DNA from: Methylobacterium sp. PvR107
GTDB taxonomy: Bacteria > Pseudomonadota > Alphaproteobacteria > Rhizobiales > Beijerinckiaceae
NCBI RefSeq assembly: GCF_017833295.1
Contig: NZ_JAFIBW010000001.1
Location: 2,432,001 to 2,496,000, forward strand
DNA length: 64,000 bases
Reading direction: 5' to 3'
In this document: one piece after another, positions 44,230-52,944 of the stretch
How positions within the stretch are numbered: position 1 is the first letter of the stretch
Layout of the letters: each line of letters opens with the position of its first letter
The notes under the pieces: generated by a model
The model's input: the letters and a program-made list of their open reading frames with translations, nothing else
What the model was told of the DNA's origin: nothing
Database searches by the model: none
Translations under genes and position numbers: made by a program

Positions 44230-47091
44230 TTACTCTGCCGCGTCCAGGGTCTGGGCGATCCGGGTCAGGGAGAAGTCCTCTTCGTAGAACTTCGCCTGCC
44301 AGTCGGAGGGCCGGTTGGTCCGCCGGACCTGCACCGCCGTCACCTTGTACTCGGGGCAGTTGGTCGCCCAGTCCGAGTAATCGGTGGTGATGACGTTGGC
44401 GCCGGTCTTGGCGTGGTGGAAGGTCGTGTAGACTACGCCGGGCTGCATCCGCTCGGAGATCCTGGCCTTCAGGGCGATGTCGCCCGAGCGGCTCTCCAGG
44501 GCCACGAGATCGCCGTCGACGATGCCGCGCAGCTCGGCGTCGAACGGGTGGATCTCGAGCACGTCCTCCTCATGCCAGCGCGAGTTCTCGGTGCGCCGCG
44601 TCTGCGCGCCGACATTGTACTGGGACAGGATCCGGCCCGTGGTGAGGATCAGCGGGAACTTCGCCCCCGTCCGCTCCTCGGTGGCCACGAACTCGGTGAT
44701 CATGAACCGGCCCTTGCCGCGGACGAATCGGTCCACGTGCATCATCGGCGTGCCGAGCGGCGCGTTCTCGTTGCAGGGCCACTGCACCGAGCCGAGCTCG
44801 TCGAGCTTGGCGTAGGACACGCCGGTGAAGCTCGGGGTGAGCGAGGCGATCTCGTCCATGATCTCGGACGGGTGGCTGTAGTTCATCGGGTAGCCGAGGG
44901 CGTTGGAGAGGAGCACCGTGCCCTCCCAGTCGCCGTAGCCGCCCATCGGGGCCATGACCTTGCGGACCCGCGAGATGCGGCGCTCGGCGTTGGTGAAGGT
45001 CCCGTCCTTCTCCAGGAACGAGGCGCCCGGCAGGAAGACGTGGGCGTATTTCGCGGTCTCGTTCAGGAACAGGTCCTGGACGACGATGCACTCCATCGCC
45101 ATCAGGCCCGAGGTCACGTGGTGTGTGTCCGGGTCGGATTGCGCGATGTCCTCGCCCTGGATGTACATGCCCTTGAACGAGCCCTCGACGGCCTCGTCGA
45201 GCATGTTGGTGATGCGCAGGCCCGGCGCGCTGTCGAGCTTGGCGCCCCACAGAGCCTCGAAGCTCTCGCGGGTGGCGTCGTCCGACACGTGGCGGTAGCC
45301 CGTGAGCTCGTGCGGGAACGAGCCCATGTCGCAGGAGCCCTGGACGTTGTTCTGGCCGCGCAGCGGGTTCACGCCGGCGCCGAGCTTGCCGATATTGCCG
45401 GTGGCCATGGCGATGTTGGCCATGCCCATGACCATGGTCGAGCCCTGGCTGTGCTCGGTGACGCCCAGCCCGTAATAGATGCCGGCCGCGCCGCCCTTGG
45501 CGTAGAGCCGGGCTGCGCCGCGGACCTCAGCCGGGTCGAGGCCGGTGAATTGCTGCTGCGCCTCCGGGGAGTGACGCTGGTCGGCGATGAAGCGGGCCCA
45601 GGACTCGAACTCGGCGAGATCACAGCGGTCGCGGACATAGGCCTCGTCGACCAGCCCCTCGGTGACGATCACGTGCGCCAGCGCGTTGATGAAGGCGACG
45701 TTGGAGCCGGGCTTCAGCGGCAGGTGATAGTCGGCCTTGATGTGGGGCGACTTCACGAGGTCGATCTTGCGGGGATCGGCGACGATGAGCTTGGCGCCTT
45801 CGCGCAGGCGCTTCTTCATGCGCGAGCCGAAGACCGGGTGGCCGTCGGTCGGGTTGGCGCCGATCACCAGGATCACGTCGGACTTCTCGACGGACTTGAA
45901 GTCCTGGGTGCCGGCCGAGGTGCCGAGCGTCGACATCAGGCCGTAGCCGGTCGGCGAGTGGCAGACGCGGGCGCAGGTATCGACGTTGTTGTTGCCGAAG
46001 GCGGCGCGCACCAGCTTCTGGACGAGGTAGGCCTCCTCGTTGGTGCAGCGCGACGAGGTGATGCCGCCGACCGAGTCCTTGCCGTACTTGGCCTGGATCC
46101 GCTTGAACTCGCTCGCGGCCCGGTCGATGGCTTCGTCCCAAGAAACCTCGCGCCACGGATCCGTGATCTTCTCGCGGATCATCGGCTTGGTGATGCGGTC
46201 CTTGTGAGTGGCGTAGCCGTAGGCGAAGCGGCCCTTCACACAGGAATGGCCCTCATTGGCCTTGCCGCCCTTGTAGGGGACCATGCGGACGACGCGCTCG
46301 CCCTGCATCTCGGCCTTGAACGAGCAGCCGACACCGCAATACGCGCAGGTCGTCACCTCCGCGTGCTCGGGCTGGCCGAACTCGTGGATCGATTTTTCTT
46401 GCAACGTGGCCGTGGGACACGCCTGAACGCAGGCTCCACACGAGACACACTCGGATTCGAAGAAATTGGTCGGGCCGGCCGCCACGCGGCTGTCGAAGCC
46501 GCGGCCCGCGATGGTCAGCGCGAAGGTGCCCTGCACCTCCTCGCACGCCCGGACGCAGCGATTGCAGACGATGCACTTCGACGGGTCGTAGGTGAAGTAC
46601 GGGTTCGACTCGTCCTTCGGCAGGTACTTTTCCGAACTCGGGCGGACGTGGTTATCGCCCTCGTAGCCGTAGCGTACGTCGCGCAGGCCGACGACGCCGG
46701 CCTGGGTCTGCAGCTCGCAATCGCCGTTCGCCGCGCAGGTCAGGCAATCGAGGGGGTGATCGGAAATGTAGAGCTCCATCACGCCCTTGCGGAGCTTGGC
46801 AAGCTTCTCGTTCTGCGTGTGCACCACCATGCCGTTCTCGGCCGGTGTCGTGCAGGAGGCCGGGGTGCCGCGCCGTCCCTCGATTTCCACGAGGCAGAGG
46901 CGGCAGGAGCCGAAGGGCTCCAGCGAATCGGTGGCGCAGAGCTTCGGGATCTGCGTCCCGGCATGCATCGCCGCCGCCATCACAGAGGTGCCGGCCGGCA
47001 CCGTCACCGACATGCCGTCGATCGTCAGGGTGACGGTCTGCTCCGCAACCCGGATCGGCGTGCCGTAGTCGATCTCCTTGATCAGGCCCAT
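44230..47091 (-). CDS. fdsA: NAD-dependent formate dehydrogenase alpha subunit, molybdenum bis-PGD
   Basis: This is the catalytic subunit that oxidises formate to CO2 in the cytoplasm. The 953-residue chain has an N-terminal 2Fe-2S domain (Cys52, Cys63, Cys66, Cys80), the NuoG-like His/Cys 4Fe-4S site (HPLDCLTCAANGDC), two ferredoxin-type 4Fe-4S clusters (CIVCNRCVRACE, CVSCGACVQACP), and then the molybdopterin domain with CAYCGVGCSF. The Mo-ligand pair is in ARVCHSPTGYG (Cys377-His378); it is cysteine, not selenocysteine. It matches FdsA/Fdh2A of methylotrophs. The gene lies 10 bases after fdsB. Confidence 0.97.
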   Translation of the reverse strand: MGLIKEIDYGTPIRVAEQTVTLTIDGMSVTVPAGTSVMAAAMHAGTQIPKLCATDSLEPFGSCRLCLVEIEGRRGTPASCTTPAENGMVVHTQNEKLAKLRKGVMELYISDHPLDCLTCAANGDCELQTQAGVVGLRDVRYGYEGDNHVRPSSEKYLPKDESNPYFTYDPSKCIVCNRCVRACEEVQGTFALTIAGRGFDSRVAAGPTNFFESECVSCGACVQACPTATLQEKSIHEFGQPEHAEVTTCAYCGVGCSFKAEMQGERVVRMVPYKGGKANEGHSCVKGRFAYGYATHKDRITKPMIREKITDPWREVSWDEAIDRAASEFKRIQAKYGKDSVGGITSSRCTNEEAYLVQKLVRAAFGNNNVDTCARVCHSPTGYGLMSTLGTSAGTQDFKSVEKSDVILVIGANPTDGHPVFGSRMKKRLREGAKLIVADPRKIDLVKSPHIKADYHLPLKPGSNVAFINALAHVIVTEGLVDEAYVRDRCDLAEFESWARFIADQRHSPEAQQQFTGLDPAEVRGAARLYAKGGAAGIYYGLGVTEHSQGSTMVMGMANIAMATGNIGKLGAGVNPLRGQNNVQGSCDMGSFPHELTGYRHVSDDATRESFEALWGAKLDSAPGLRITNMLDEAVEGSFKGMYIQGEDIAQSDPDTHHVTSGLMAMECIVVQDLFLNETAKYAHVFLPGASFLEKDGTFTNAERRISRVRKVMAPMGGYGDWEGTVLLSNALGYPMNYSHPSEIMDEIASLTPSFTGVSYAKLDELGSVQWPCNENAPLGTPMMHVDRFVRGKGRFMITEFVATEERTGAKFPLILTTGRILSQYNVGAQTRRTENSRWHEEDVLEIHPFDAELRGIVDGDLVALESRSGDIALKARISERMQPGVVYTTFHHAKTGANVITTDYSDWATNCPEYKVTAVQVRRTNRPSDWQAKFYEEDFSLTRIAQTLDAAE

Positions 47092-47101
47092 CGACGTCTC
47101 C

Positions 47102-48661
47102 TCACTCGGCCGCGGCCGGCAAATCGCTGGCGCGCCTGAAATCCTCGGGGAAATGGGTGAGCGCGCTCATCACGGGCATCGGCGTGAGCCCGCCCATGGC
47201 GCAGAGCGACCCATCGGTCATGACCTCGCAGAGGTCCTCGACCAGCTTCAGGTTCGCCTCCGGCCGGATACCGGCGATCACCTTGTCCATGGTCTCGACG
47301 CCGCGGGTGGCGCCGATCCGGCAGGGCGTGCACTTCCCGCACGACTCGGTGGCGCAGAACTCGAAGGCGAAGCGGGCCTGGGCGGCCATGTCGACGGTGT
47401 CGTCGAACACCACGATGCCGCCGTGGCCGACGAGGCCCTTCTTGGCCGCCATCGCCTCGTAGTCGAGGGGCGTGTCGAGGAGATGATCGGGGAAGTAGGC
47501 CCCGAGCGGCCCGCCGACCTGCACGGCCCGCACCGGCCTCCCGGAGCGGGTGCCGCCGCCGAAATCCTCGATCACCTGACGCAGGGTGATGCCGAAGGCC
47601 ATCTCGATCAGGCCGCCGTGCTTGACGTTGCCGGCGAGCTGGATCGGCAGGGTGCCGAGCGAGCGGCCCATGCCGTAATCGGCGTAGGCCCTGGCGCCGT
47701 TCTCCAGGATCCACGGCACGGCCGTGAAGGTCATGACGTTGTTGACGAGCGTCGGCTTGCCGAGGAACCCCTTGAGCGCCGGGATCGGCGGCTTGGCCCG
47801 CACGATGCCGCGCTTGCCCTCCAGGCTCTCCAGCAGCGAGGTCTCCTCGCCGCAGATATAGGCGCCGGCGCCGAGGCGCACTTCCAGGTGGAAGCTTTTG
47901 CCCGAGCCCAGGATGTTGTCGCCGAGCACGCCGGCCGTCACGCCGTTGGCGATCGCCTCCTTCAGGGTCGCGAAGGCCTGCGGGTACTCGGAGCGCAGGT
48001 AGATGTAGCCGCGGGTGGCGCCGGTCGCCATGCCTGCGATGGTCATGCCCTCGATGAGGTTGAAGGGGTCGCCCTCCATCATCATCCGGTCGGCGAAGGT
48101 GCCGGAATCGCCCTCGTCGGCGTTGCAGACCACGTATTTCTGGTCCGCCTTGGCGAGCATCACGGTGTTCCACTTGATGCCGGCCGGGAAGCCGGCGCCG
48201 CCCCGACCGCGCAGGCCGGAATCGCGCACTGCCGCGACGATGCCCTCGGCATCGAGCCTGAGGGCGGCCTCGAGGCCGCGATAGCCTCCATGGGTTCGGT
48301 AATCGTCGACGGAGACAGGATCGACCACGCCGCAGCGGTGGAAAGTCAGGCGCTGCTGCCGGGCGAGGTAGGGGATTTTTTCAGGATCGCCGAGTCGCAA
48401 CGGGTGATCGCCGCCGGTGGCGAGGCCGGCATCCAGCAGGGCGTCGACGTCCTTGACCGTCACCGGCCCGTAGGCGACGCGCCCCTCGGGCGTGCCGACC
48501 TCGACCATCGGCTCCAGCCAGAACAGGCCACGGGAGCCGGTGCGGACGATGGTGACGTCGAGGCCGCGGCGCTCGGCGCTGGCGAACAGGGCGCGGGCGA
48601 CCTTGTTGGCGCCGAGACCGAGGGCGACGGCGTCGCGCGGAACGTAGAGCGTGACGCTCAC
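47102..48661 (-). CDS. fdsB: NAD-dependent formate dehydrogenase beta subunit (NuoF-like)
   Basis: FdsB carries FMN, a 4Fe-4S cluster and the NAD site, and passes electrons from formate to NAD+. The GTG start at 48661 overlaps the fdsG stop as GTGA. The 519-residue product has an N-terminal thioredoxin-like part (VSVTLYVPRDAVALGLGANK), the FMN/NAD site GLRGRGGAGFPAGIKW, YVVCNADEGDSGTF, GAGAYICGEETSLLESLEG, and the cluster motif ESCGKCTPCRIG. The upstream frame to 48889 overlaps fdsG in another frame and is not used. Confidence 0.97.
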   Translation of the reverse strand: MSVTLYVPRDAVALGLGANKVARALFASAERRGLDVTIVRTGSRGLFWLEPMVEVGTPEGRVAYGPVTVKDVDALLDAGLATGGDHPLRLGDPEKIPYLARQQRLTFHRCGVVDPVSVDDYRTHGGYRGLEAALRLDAEGIVAAVRDSGLRGRGGAGFPAGIKWNTVMLAKADQKYVVCNADEGDSGTFADRMMMEGDPFNLIEGMTIAGMATGATRGYIYLRSEYPQAFATLKEAIANGVTAGVLGDNILGSGKSFHLEVRLGAGAYICGEETSLLESLEGKRGIVRAKPPIPALKGFLGKPTLVNNVMTFTAVPWILENGARAYADYGMGRSLGTLPIQLAGNVKHGGLIEMAFGITLRQVIEDFGGGTRSGRPVRAVQVGGPLGAYFPDHLLDTPLDYEAMAAKKGLVGHGGIVVFDDTVDMAAQARFAFEFCATESCGKCTPCRIGATRGVETMDKVIAGIRPEANLKLVEDLCEVMTDGSLCAMGGLTPMPVMSALTHFPEDFRRASDLPAAAE

Positions 48662-49131
48662 TGGCGCACCTCCGCCAGGGCAGCTTCGAGGGCGTCGGCG
48701 GTCAGGTGCGCGACCGGCTCTCCATCGACCAGCGCGGCGGGGCCGTTGGCGCAGAGGCCGAGGCAGTAGACCGGCTCGACCGTGGCGCCGCCGTCGGCGG
48801 TGGTCTCGTGCCAGCCGCAGCCGAGGCGGCCGAGGATCTCGCGATGGAGCTCGTCGGAGCCCATGGCCTGGCAGGCCTCGGCCCGGCACAGCTTGACCTC
48901 GTGGCGGCCGGCGGGGTGAGCACGGAAGTCATGGTAGAAGGTGATGCAGCCGTGAACCTCGGCACGCGACAGGTTCAGCGCATCCGCGATCAGCGGCACG
49001 GCGCCGGAATCCACGTAGCCGAAGGTTTCCTGCAACGCGTGCAGGATCGGCAATGTGGCCCCTTCGAGATGCGTGTGTCCGGCGATGATCCCGGTGGCGC
49101 GTTCCGCGCTCCAGGGCTCGTGACGCGCCAT
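48658..49131 (-). CDS. fdsG: NAD-dependent formate dehydrogenase gamma subunit (NuoE-like)
   Basis: FdsG holds a 2Fe-2S cluster of the diaphorase part of the enzyme. The 157-residue chain has the NuoE thioredoxin-like fold: ATLPILHALQETFGYV, ADALNLSRAEVHGCITFYHD, then cluster cysteines in KLCRAEACQAMG and VYCLGLCANGPA. It is the first gene of fdsG-fdsB-fdsA-fdsD. No good Shine-Dalgarno precedes ATG 49131. A 30-base dyad lies just upstream, and the promoter should be in the 417-base gap. Confidence 0.96.
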   Translation of the reverse strand: MARHEPWSAERATGIIAGHTHLEGATLPILHALQETFGYVDSGAVPLIADALNLSRAEVHGCITFYHDFRAHPAGRHEVKLCRAEACQAMGSDELHREILGRLGCGWHETTADGGATVEPVYCLGLCANGPAALVDGEPVAHLTADALEAALAEVRQ

Positions 49132-49146
49132 GGTTCCCAGCCCAGT

Positions 49147-49176
49147 CTGTTCCCGTTCTAATGGAAAGAGGAACAG
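49147..49176. promoter_or_regulatory. Nested dyad upstream of fdsG, candidate regulator site
   Basis: CTGTTCC (49147-49153) and GGAACAG (49170-49176) are perfect inverted arms. Inside and nearly co-centred is TTC-TAATG-GAA (49156-49166). The site ends 15 bases before the fdsG start. TAATGGAA also recurs inverted as TTCCATTA at 49266-49273, and CGGGAA/TTCCCG frame 49285-49309. These could be FdsR or other LysR-type sites, or a leader hairpin. Confidence 0.5.
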
Positions 49177-49405
49177 AAATGCCGAATGGCTTCAATCGCG
49201 CAGTCCGGTCGCTCGACAAAGGATGTCTGTCGCCCTGTAACTCGCCGCTGGCTGCGATAGGCACGTTCCATTAAAGCGTTGATGCGGGAAAGTTTTTCAG
49301 ATCTTCCCGGCGTTCAGAATGTCTTGCGTGCGCCGCACCATAGATTTGTGCCCTGCAAGAAATTGCATCCCGCCCTGTCGAGGCCTGACCGTGCGGGCTG
49401 CGCTC

Positions 49406-49499
49406 GCCGTCTTTGCGAACGGAGCGACGCAACCGCGGGTCGCGCAACCTCGGCAAGCTTGGCGTTGCTGGATCGCTTCGCTCCACTCGCAAGGACGGA
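49406..49499. repeat. Intergenic palindromic repeat, family 2
   Basis: It opens GCCGTCTTTGCGAACGGAGC, contains GCAACCGCGGGTCGCGC, and closes GGATCGCTTCGCTCCACTCG followed by CAAGGACGGA. The ends are inverted and match the copies near 20.3 and 40.9 kb. It lies in the 417-base gap (49132-49548) between fdsG and the GST gene, upstream of the dyads; no gene was seen in that gap. Confidence 0.65.
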
Positions 49500-49548
49500 G
49501 GCGCATTCCGAGACCGAGACCGAGACCGAGACCGGGGCCACGGCCGCG

Positions 49549-50205
49549 TCAGAACTCCATTTCCAGTTCCTCGATCTCATCCGGCTCGTCGGCCGCAGCT
49601 TCGGCCCACTCGACCATCAGCGGCCAGTGCAGGATCGTGTCGCGGTAGGCGGCAGCGCGGGGCGGCAGCGCGACGTCGTAGGTGCGAAAGCGCGTGCAGA
49701 CCGGCGCATACATGGCATCCGCCAAGCAGGGGCGATCACCGAACAGGAACGGTCCGGCGTAGCGGTCCAGGCAATCGTCGAAGATTGTGACGATGCGCTC
49801 GATATCGGCCTTCGCGCCGTTGAACACCCGAAAATCAGGATGGAAGGCGCGCAGGTTCATCGGCAGGGCCGAGCGCAAATTGACGAAGCCGGAATGCATC
49901 TCGCCGGAGATGGACCGGCAATGGGCGCGCTCCGCCACGTTGCCGGGCAGGAAGCCCGCCTCCGGGAATGTCTCGGCAAGATACTCGGCAATGGCCAGCG
50001 TGTCCCAGACGACCACGTCGCCGTGGCGCAGGCGCGGCACCAGGAAGGACGGCGACAGGTGCAGCAGCTCGGCCCGGCTGGTGGCGTCCGCGCCCGACAG
50101 GACCTCGGTCTCGAAGTCGAGACCCGCCATACGACAGATCAGCCAGCCTCGCAGGGACCAGGAGGAATAGTTGCGGCTCGAGATGGTGAGCGTAGCGGCC
50201 GTCAT
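49549..50205 (-). CDS. Glutathione S-transferase family protein
   Basis: The 218-residue product has the start LTISSRNYSSWSLRGWLICR, a GST N-terminal domain in which NYSSWSLRGWL is typical of a bacterial subfamily, with HLSPSFLVPRLRHGDVVVWD and LAIAEYLAETFPEAGFLP. The C-terminal helical domain includes GPFLFGDRPCLADAMYAPV and ends in an acidic stretch. ATG 50205 is the family start. Reaction and substrate are unknown. It is transcribed towards fdsG, with the repeat between them. Confidence 0.9.
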   Translation of the reverse strand: MTAATLTISSRNYSSWSLRGWLICRMAGLDFETEVLSGADATSRAELLHLSPSFLVPRLRHGDVVVWDTLAIAEYLAETFPEAGFLPGNVAERAHCRSISGEMHSGFVNLRSALPMNLRAFHPDFRVFNGAKADIERIVTIFDDCLDRYAGPFLFGDRPCLADAMYAPVCTRFRTYDVALPPRAAAYRDTILHWPLMVEWAEAAADEPDEIEELEMEF

Positions 50206-50301
50206 CGTCCAACCCCGGGCGCGTCGCCGATCATGCGGTCTGCGGTGCCCGATCCAAGACTCGTGCCGGATGAAGCGGGCGAATCACCATCCCGCCCGAT
50301 T

Positions 50302-50925
50302 CTACTCCCGTCGCAGCAGCGCCGCGACCTCCGCCTCCTCGGAGGCCGACAGGTTCCGGACCGGCGCCGCCGGCCGACGGCGCGCGAGGCGCCAGATACC
50401 GAACCCGCCGAACAGCACTGCCAGCACCGGGGTCAGCCACAGCAGAAGGGTGTGCAACGCGAAGACCGGGCGCAGCAGCACGAACTCGCCGTAGCGGGCC
50501 ACGACGTAGTCGCGTACCGCCGTGTCGCTATCGCCCTTCTCCAGCCGCTCGCGGACGATCAGGCGCAGGTCCTTGGCGAGCGGCGCATCGGAATCGTCGA
50601 TCGACTGGTTCTGGCAGACCAGGCAGCGCAGCTCGGCCGAGATCTCCCGAGCGCGGTGCTCCAGCGCCGGATCCTTCAGCACTTCGTCAGGCTGGACGGC
50701 CTGGGCGGGGGCTGCGAGCGCGGCGAGCAGAAGGAACGCGACGCCGACGCGGACGCGCCCCTGCCCTACCCCCTGTGCGGGGGAGGGTACCCTGCGCAGC
50801 AGGGAGGACGAGGGGCAGCGCGACGCGACGGGTTTCGGCATCCGGCGCGACATATCCGGAACCGTCGCGCCCTTCTCCCGACCCTCCCCCGGAGAGGGGT
50901 GAGGGAGAGTTGCGGAAGCCTTCAT
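50302..50925 (-). CDS. ccmH: Cytochrome c maturation thiol reductase CcmH/CycL with inserted leader
   Basis: CcmH presents reduced apocytochrome c cysteines for haem attachment in the periplasm. The core is normal: hydrophobic signal VGVAFLLLAALAAPAQA, QPDEVLKDPALEHRAREISA, the redox motif LRCLVCQNQSI, then a membrane helix LLLWLTPVLAVLFGGFGIW. About 55 residues before the signal are not normal: MKASATLPHPSPGEGREKG ... SSSLLRRVPSPAQGVGQG. This stretch reads through an intergenic-type repeat in frame. The family usually has about 150-160 residues; here 207. The start is ATG 50925, or GTG 50937, which overlaps the ccmF stop. No start codon exists between the repeat and the signal. Confidence 0.88.
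   Translation of the reverse strand: MKASATLPHPSPGEGREKGATVPDMSRRMPKPVASRCPSSSLLRRVPSPAQGVGQGRVRVGVAFLLLAALAAPAQAVQPDEVLKDPALEHRAREISAELRCLVCQNQSIDDSDAPLAKDLRLIVRERLEKGDSDTAVRDYVVARYGEFVLLRPVFALHTLLLWLTPVLAVLFGGFGIWRLARRRPAAPVRNLSASEEAEVAALLRRE
50758..50910. repeat. Repeat element inserted at the 5' end of ccmH
   Basis: The left part is CCCTACCCCCTGTGCGGGGG, then AGGGTACCCTGCGCAGCAGG. The right part is CCCTCCCCCGGAGAGGGGTG. Both are hairpin-forming ends of the kind normally found between genes. The element is open in frame with ccmH and so is translated. No second full copy is present in the window. Confidence 0.6.
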
Positions 50926-50933
50926 CTCCGTCG

Positions 50934-52934
50934 TCACTCGGCCGGCACCGCGGCCGGGAGCGGCCGCGCCTTCGCCTTGGCGGGGACGCCGACGCGCATC
51001 CGTCGATCGGTGAGCGAGAGACCGCCGCCCACGGCCATGACCACGGCTCCCAGCCAGATCAGCAGCACCAGCGGCTTGTAGTACAGCCGCAGGCCGACAC
51101 CGCCGTCCTGGCTCATCTCGCCGAGGCTGGCATAGACCTGACTGGCACCGATCGTCAGCAGCCCGGATTCCGTCACCGCCATCTTGCGGCTCGGGTAGAA
51201 GCGCTTGCCGGTATCCACGTGCCCGACCTCGTCGCCGGAGCGGGTCCGGATCGTCAGGCTGGCGGCGGCCTCCTCGTAGTTGGGACCCTGGCGGGGGCCG
51301 ACGCTGTCGAGGGTCGCCACGTAGGGCCCGGTTGCCAGGCTCTGGCCGGGCTTGAGGGTCGCCAGCCCCTCGGTGGCCCAGCCCTGGGCGGCGATGCCCA
51401 GCACCACGACGCCGACGCCGGCATGGGCGAGCGCGGTGCCCCAGGCCGAGCGCGGCAGGCCGACGGCGCGGCGCCCGATCTGACCGAGCGAGCGCGCCCG
51501 GCTGGCGCCGTAGCCGCGGGCCCGCGACACGACCTCCAGCGCGGAGCCGATCAACAGGTAGGCACCGAGCCCGATCCCGACCGGCGCCATGACCGGGCCT
51601 CCCCAGGTCAGGGCCAGCACCGCGAAGCCGACGACCAGGGCCACCGCGAGCGCGGCGAACAGGCGCTGGGCCGCGGCGAGCACGTCGCCGCGCTTCCAGG
51701 CGAGCGCCTGCCCGAAGGGCACGATCAGCAGGAGCGGGATCGCGAGCGGGACGAAGGTGGAATTGAAGAAGGGCGGCCCAACCGTGATCTTCTCGCCGGT
51801 CAGCATCTCCAGCAGCAGCGGGTACAGGGTGCCGACCAGCACGGTGGCGCAGGCGGCCACCAGGAAGAGGTTGTTGAGGACGAGCGAGCCCTCGCGGGAA
51901 ATCGGCGCGAACAGGCCGCCCTGCCGCAGCAGCGGCGCCCGCCACGCGAACAGCGTCAGCGAGCCGCCGATGAACAGCACCAGGATCGCCAGGATGAACA
52001 CGCCGCGGGTCGGATCGGTGGCGAAGGAATGCACCGAGGTGATCACGCCCGAGCGGACCAGGAAGGTCCCGATCAGCGAGAGCGAGAAGGTCAGGATGGC
52101 GAGCAGGACCGTCCAGACCTTCAGGGCGTCGCGCTTCTCCATCACCACGGTGGAGTGCAGCAGCGCAGTGCCGGCGATCCACGGCATCAGGGAGGCGTTC
52201 TCCACCGGATCCCAGAACCACCAGCCGCCCCAGCCGAGCTCGTAATAGGCCCAGTAGGAACCCATCGCGATGCCGAGGGTCAGGAAGCACCACGCGGTCA
52301 GCGTCCAGGGGCGCACCGCCCGCGCCCAGACAGCATCGATGCGCCCGTCGATCAGCGCGGCCACCGCGAAGGCGAAGCTGATCGAGAAGCCGACATAGCC
52401 GACGTAGAGGAGCGGCGGGTGGATCGCCAACCCGACATCCTGCAGCAGCGGGTTGAGGTCGTTGCCCTCGACCGGCGCCGGGATCACGCGGCTGAACGGG
52501 TTCGAGGTCGTGATGATGAACAGCAGGAAGACGAAGGTGATCAGCCCCTGCACGCCCAGCGTGCTGGCCCGCAGCCGCGGCGGCACGGAATTCTTCGCCA
52601 CCGCCACGCAGGCGCCGAACAGGGTGAGGATCAGGACCCAGAGGAGCATCGAGCCCTCGTGGTTCCCCCAGACCCCGGAGATCTTGTAGATCAGCGGCTT
52701 CTGCGTGTGCGAGTTCTCGACGACGTTCTGGACCGAGAAGTCGGACGTCACATGCGCCCAGGTCAGGGCCGCGAAGGCGAAGAGCACGCAGGCGAAGGCG
52801 CCCAAAGCCGCCTGTGAGGCGGTCTGGCGCAGGGCCGGGTCACCGGTGCGTGCCGCCCAGATGGGCATCACCATCTGGACGAGGGAGATCGCGAGCGCGA
52901 GCGCGAGCGCGAAATGGCCGGTCTCAACGATCAT
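50934..52934 (-). CDS. ccmF: Haem lyase subunit CcmF/CycK
   Basis: CcmF takes haem from CcmE and, with CcmH and CcmI, joins it to apocytochrome c on the periplasmic side. The 666-residue integral membrane protein has the tryptophan-rich signature GWGGWWFWDPVENASLMPW, conserved AIHPPLLYVGYVGF, FLVRSGVITSVHSFATDP and about 15 hydrophobic segments. The length is normal. ATG 52934 is nine to ten bases after ccmE. The ccmH start overlaps or closely follows its stop. Confidence 0.97.
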   Translation of the reverse strand: MIVETGHFALALALAISLVQMVMPIWAARTGDPALRQTASQAALGAFACVLFAFAALTWAHVTSDFSVQNVVENSHTQKPLIYKISGVWGNHEGSMLLWVLILTLFGACVAVAKNSVPPRLRASTLGVQGLITFVFLLFIITTSNPFSRVIPAPVEGNDLNPLLQDVGLAIHPPLLYVGYVGFSISFAFAVAALIDGRIDAVWARAVRPWTLTAWCFLTLGIAMGSYWAYYELGWGGWWFWDPVENASLMPWIAGTALLHSTVVMEKRDALKVWTVLLAILTFSLSLIGTFLVRSGVITSVHSFATDPTRGVFILAILVLFIGGSLTLFAWRAPLLRQGGLFAPISREGSLVLNNLFLVAACATVLVGTLYPLLLEMLTGEKITVGPPFFNSTFVPLAIPLLLIVPFGQALAWKRGDVLAAAQRLFAALAVALVVGFAVLALTWGGPVMAPVGIGLGAYLLIGSALEVVSRARGYGASRARSLGQIGRRAVGLPRSAWGTALAHAGVGVVVLGIAAQGWATEGLATLKPGQSLATGPYVATLDSVGPRQGPNYEEAAASLTIRTRSGDEVGHVDTGKRFYPSRKMAVTESGLLTIGASQVYASLGEMSQDGGVGLRLYYKPLVLLIWLGAVVMAVGGGLSLTDRRMRVGVPAKAKARPLPAAVPAE

Positions 52935-52944
52935 GCCGGCTTCC

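Noticed and set aside
43852..47139. Plus-strand open frame of 1095 codons opposite fdsA and fdsD
   Set aside because: It is an antisense shadow of a high-GC gene: His/Arg/Gly-rich, no domain motifs, while fdsA on the other strand has all cofactor motifs.
50302..52293. One 663-codon protein joining ccmH to an alternative frame of ccmF
   Set aside because: The ccmF part is out of frame with the genuine CcmF motifs; only the last about 210 codons are real CcmH code.
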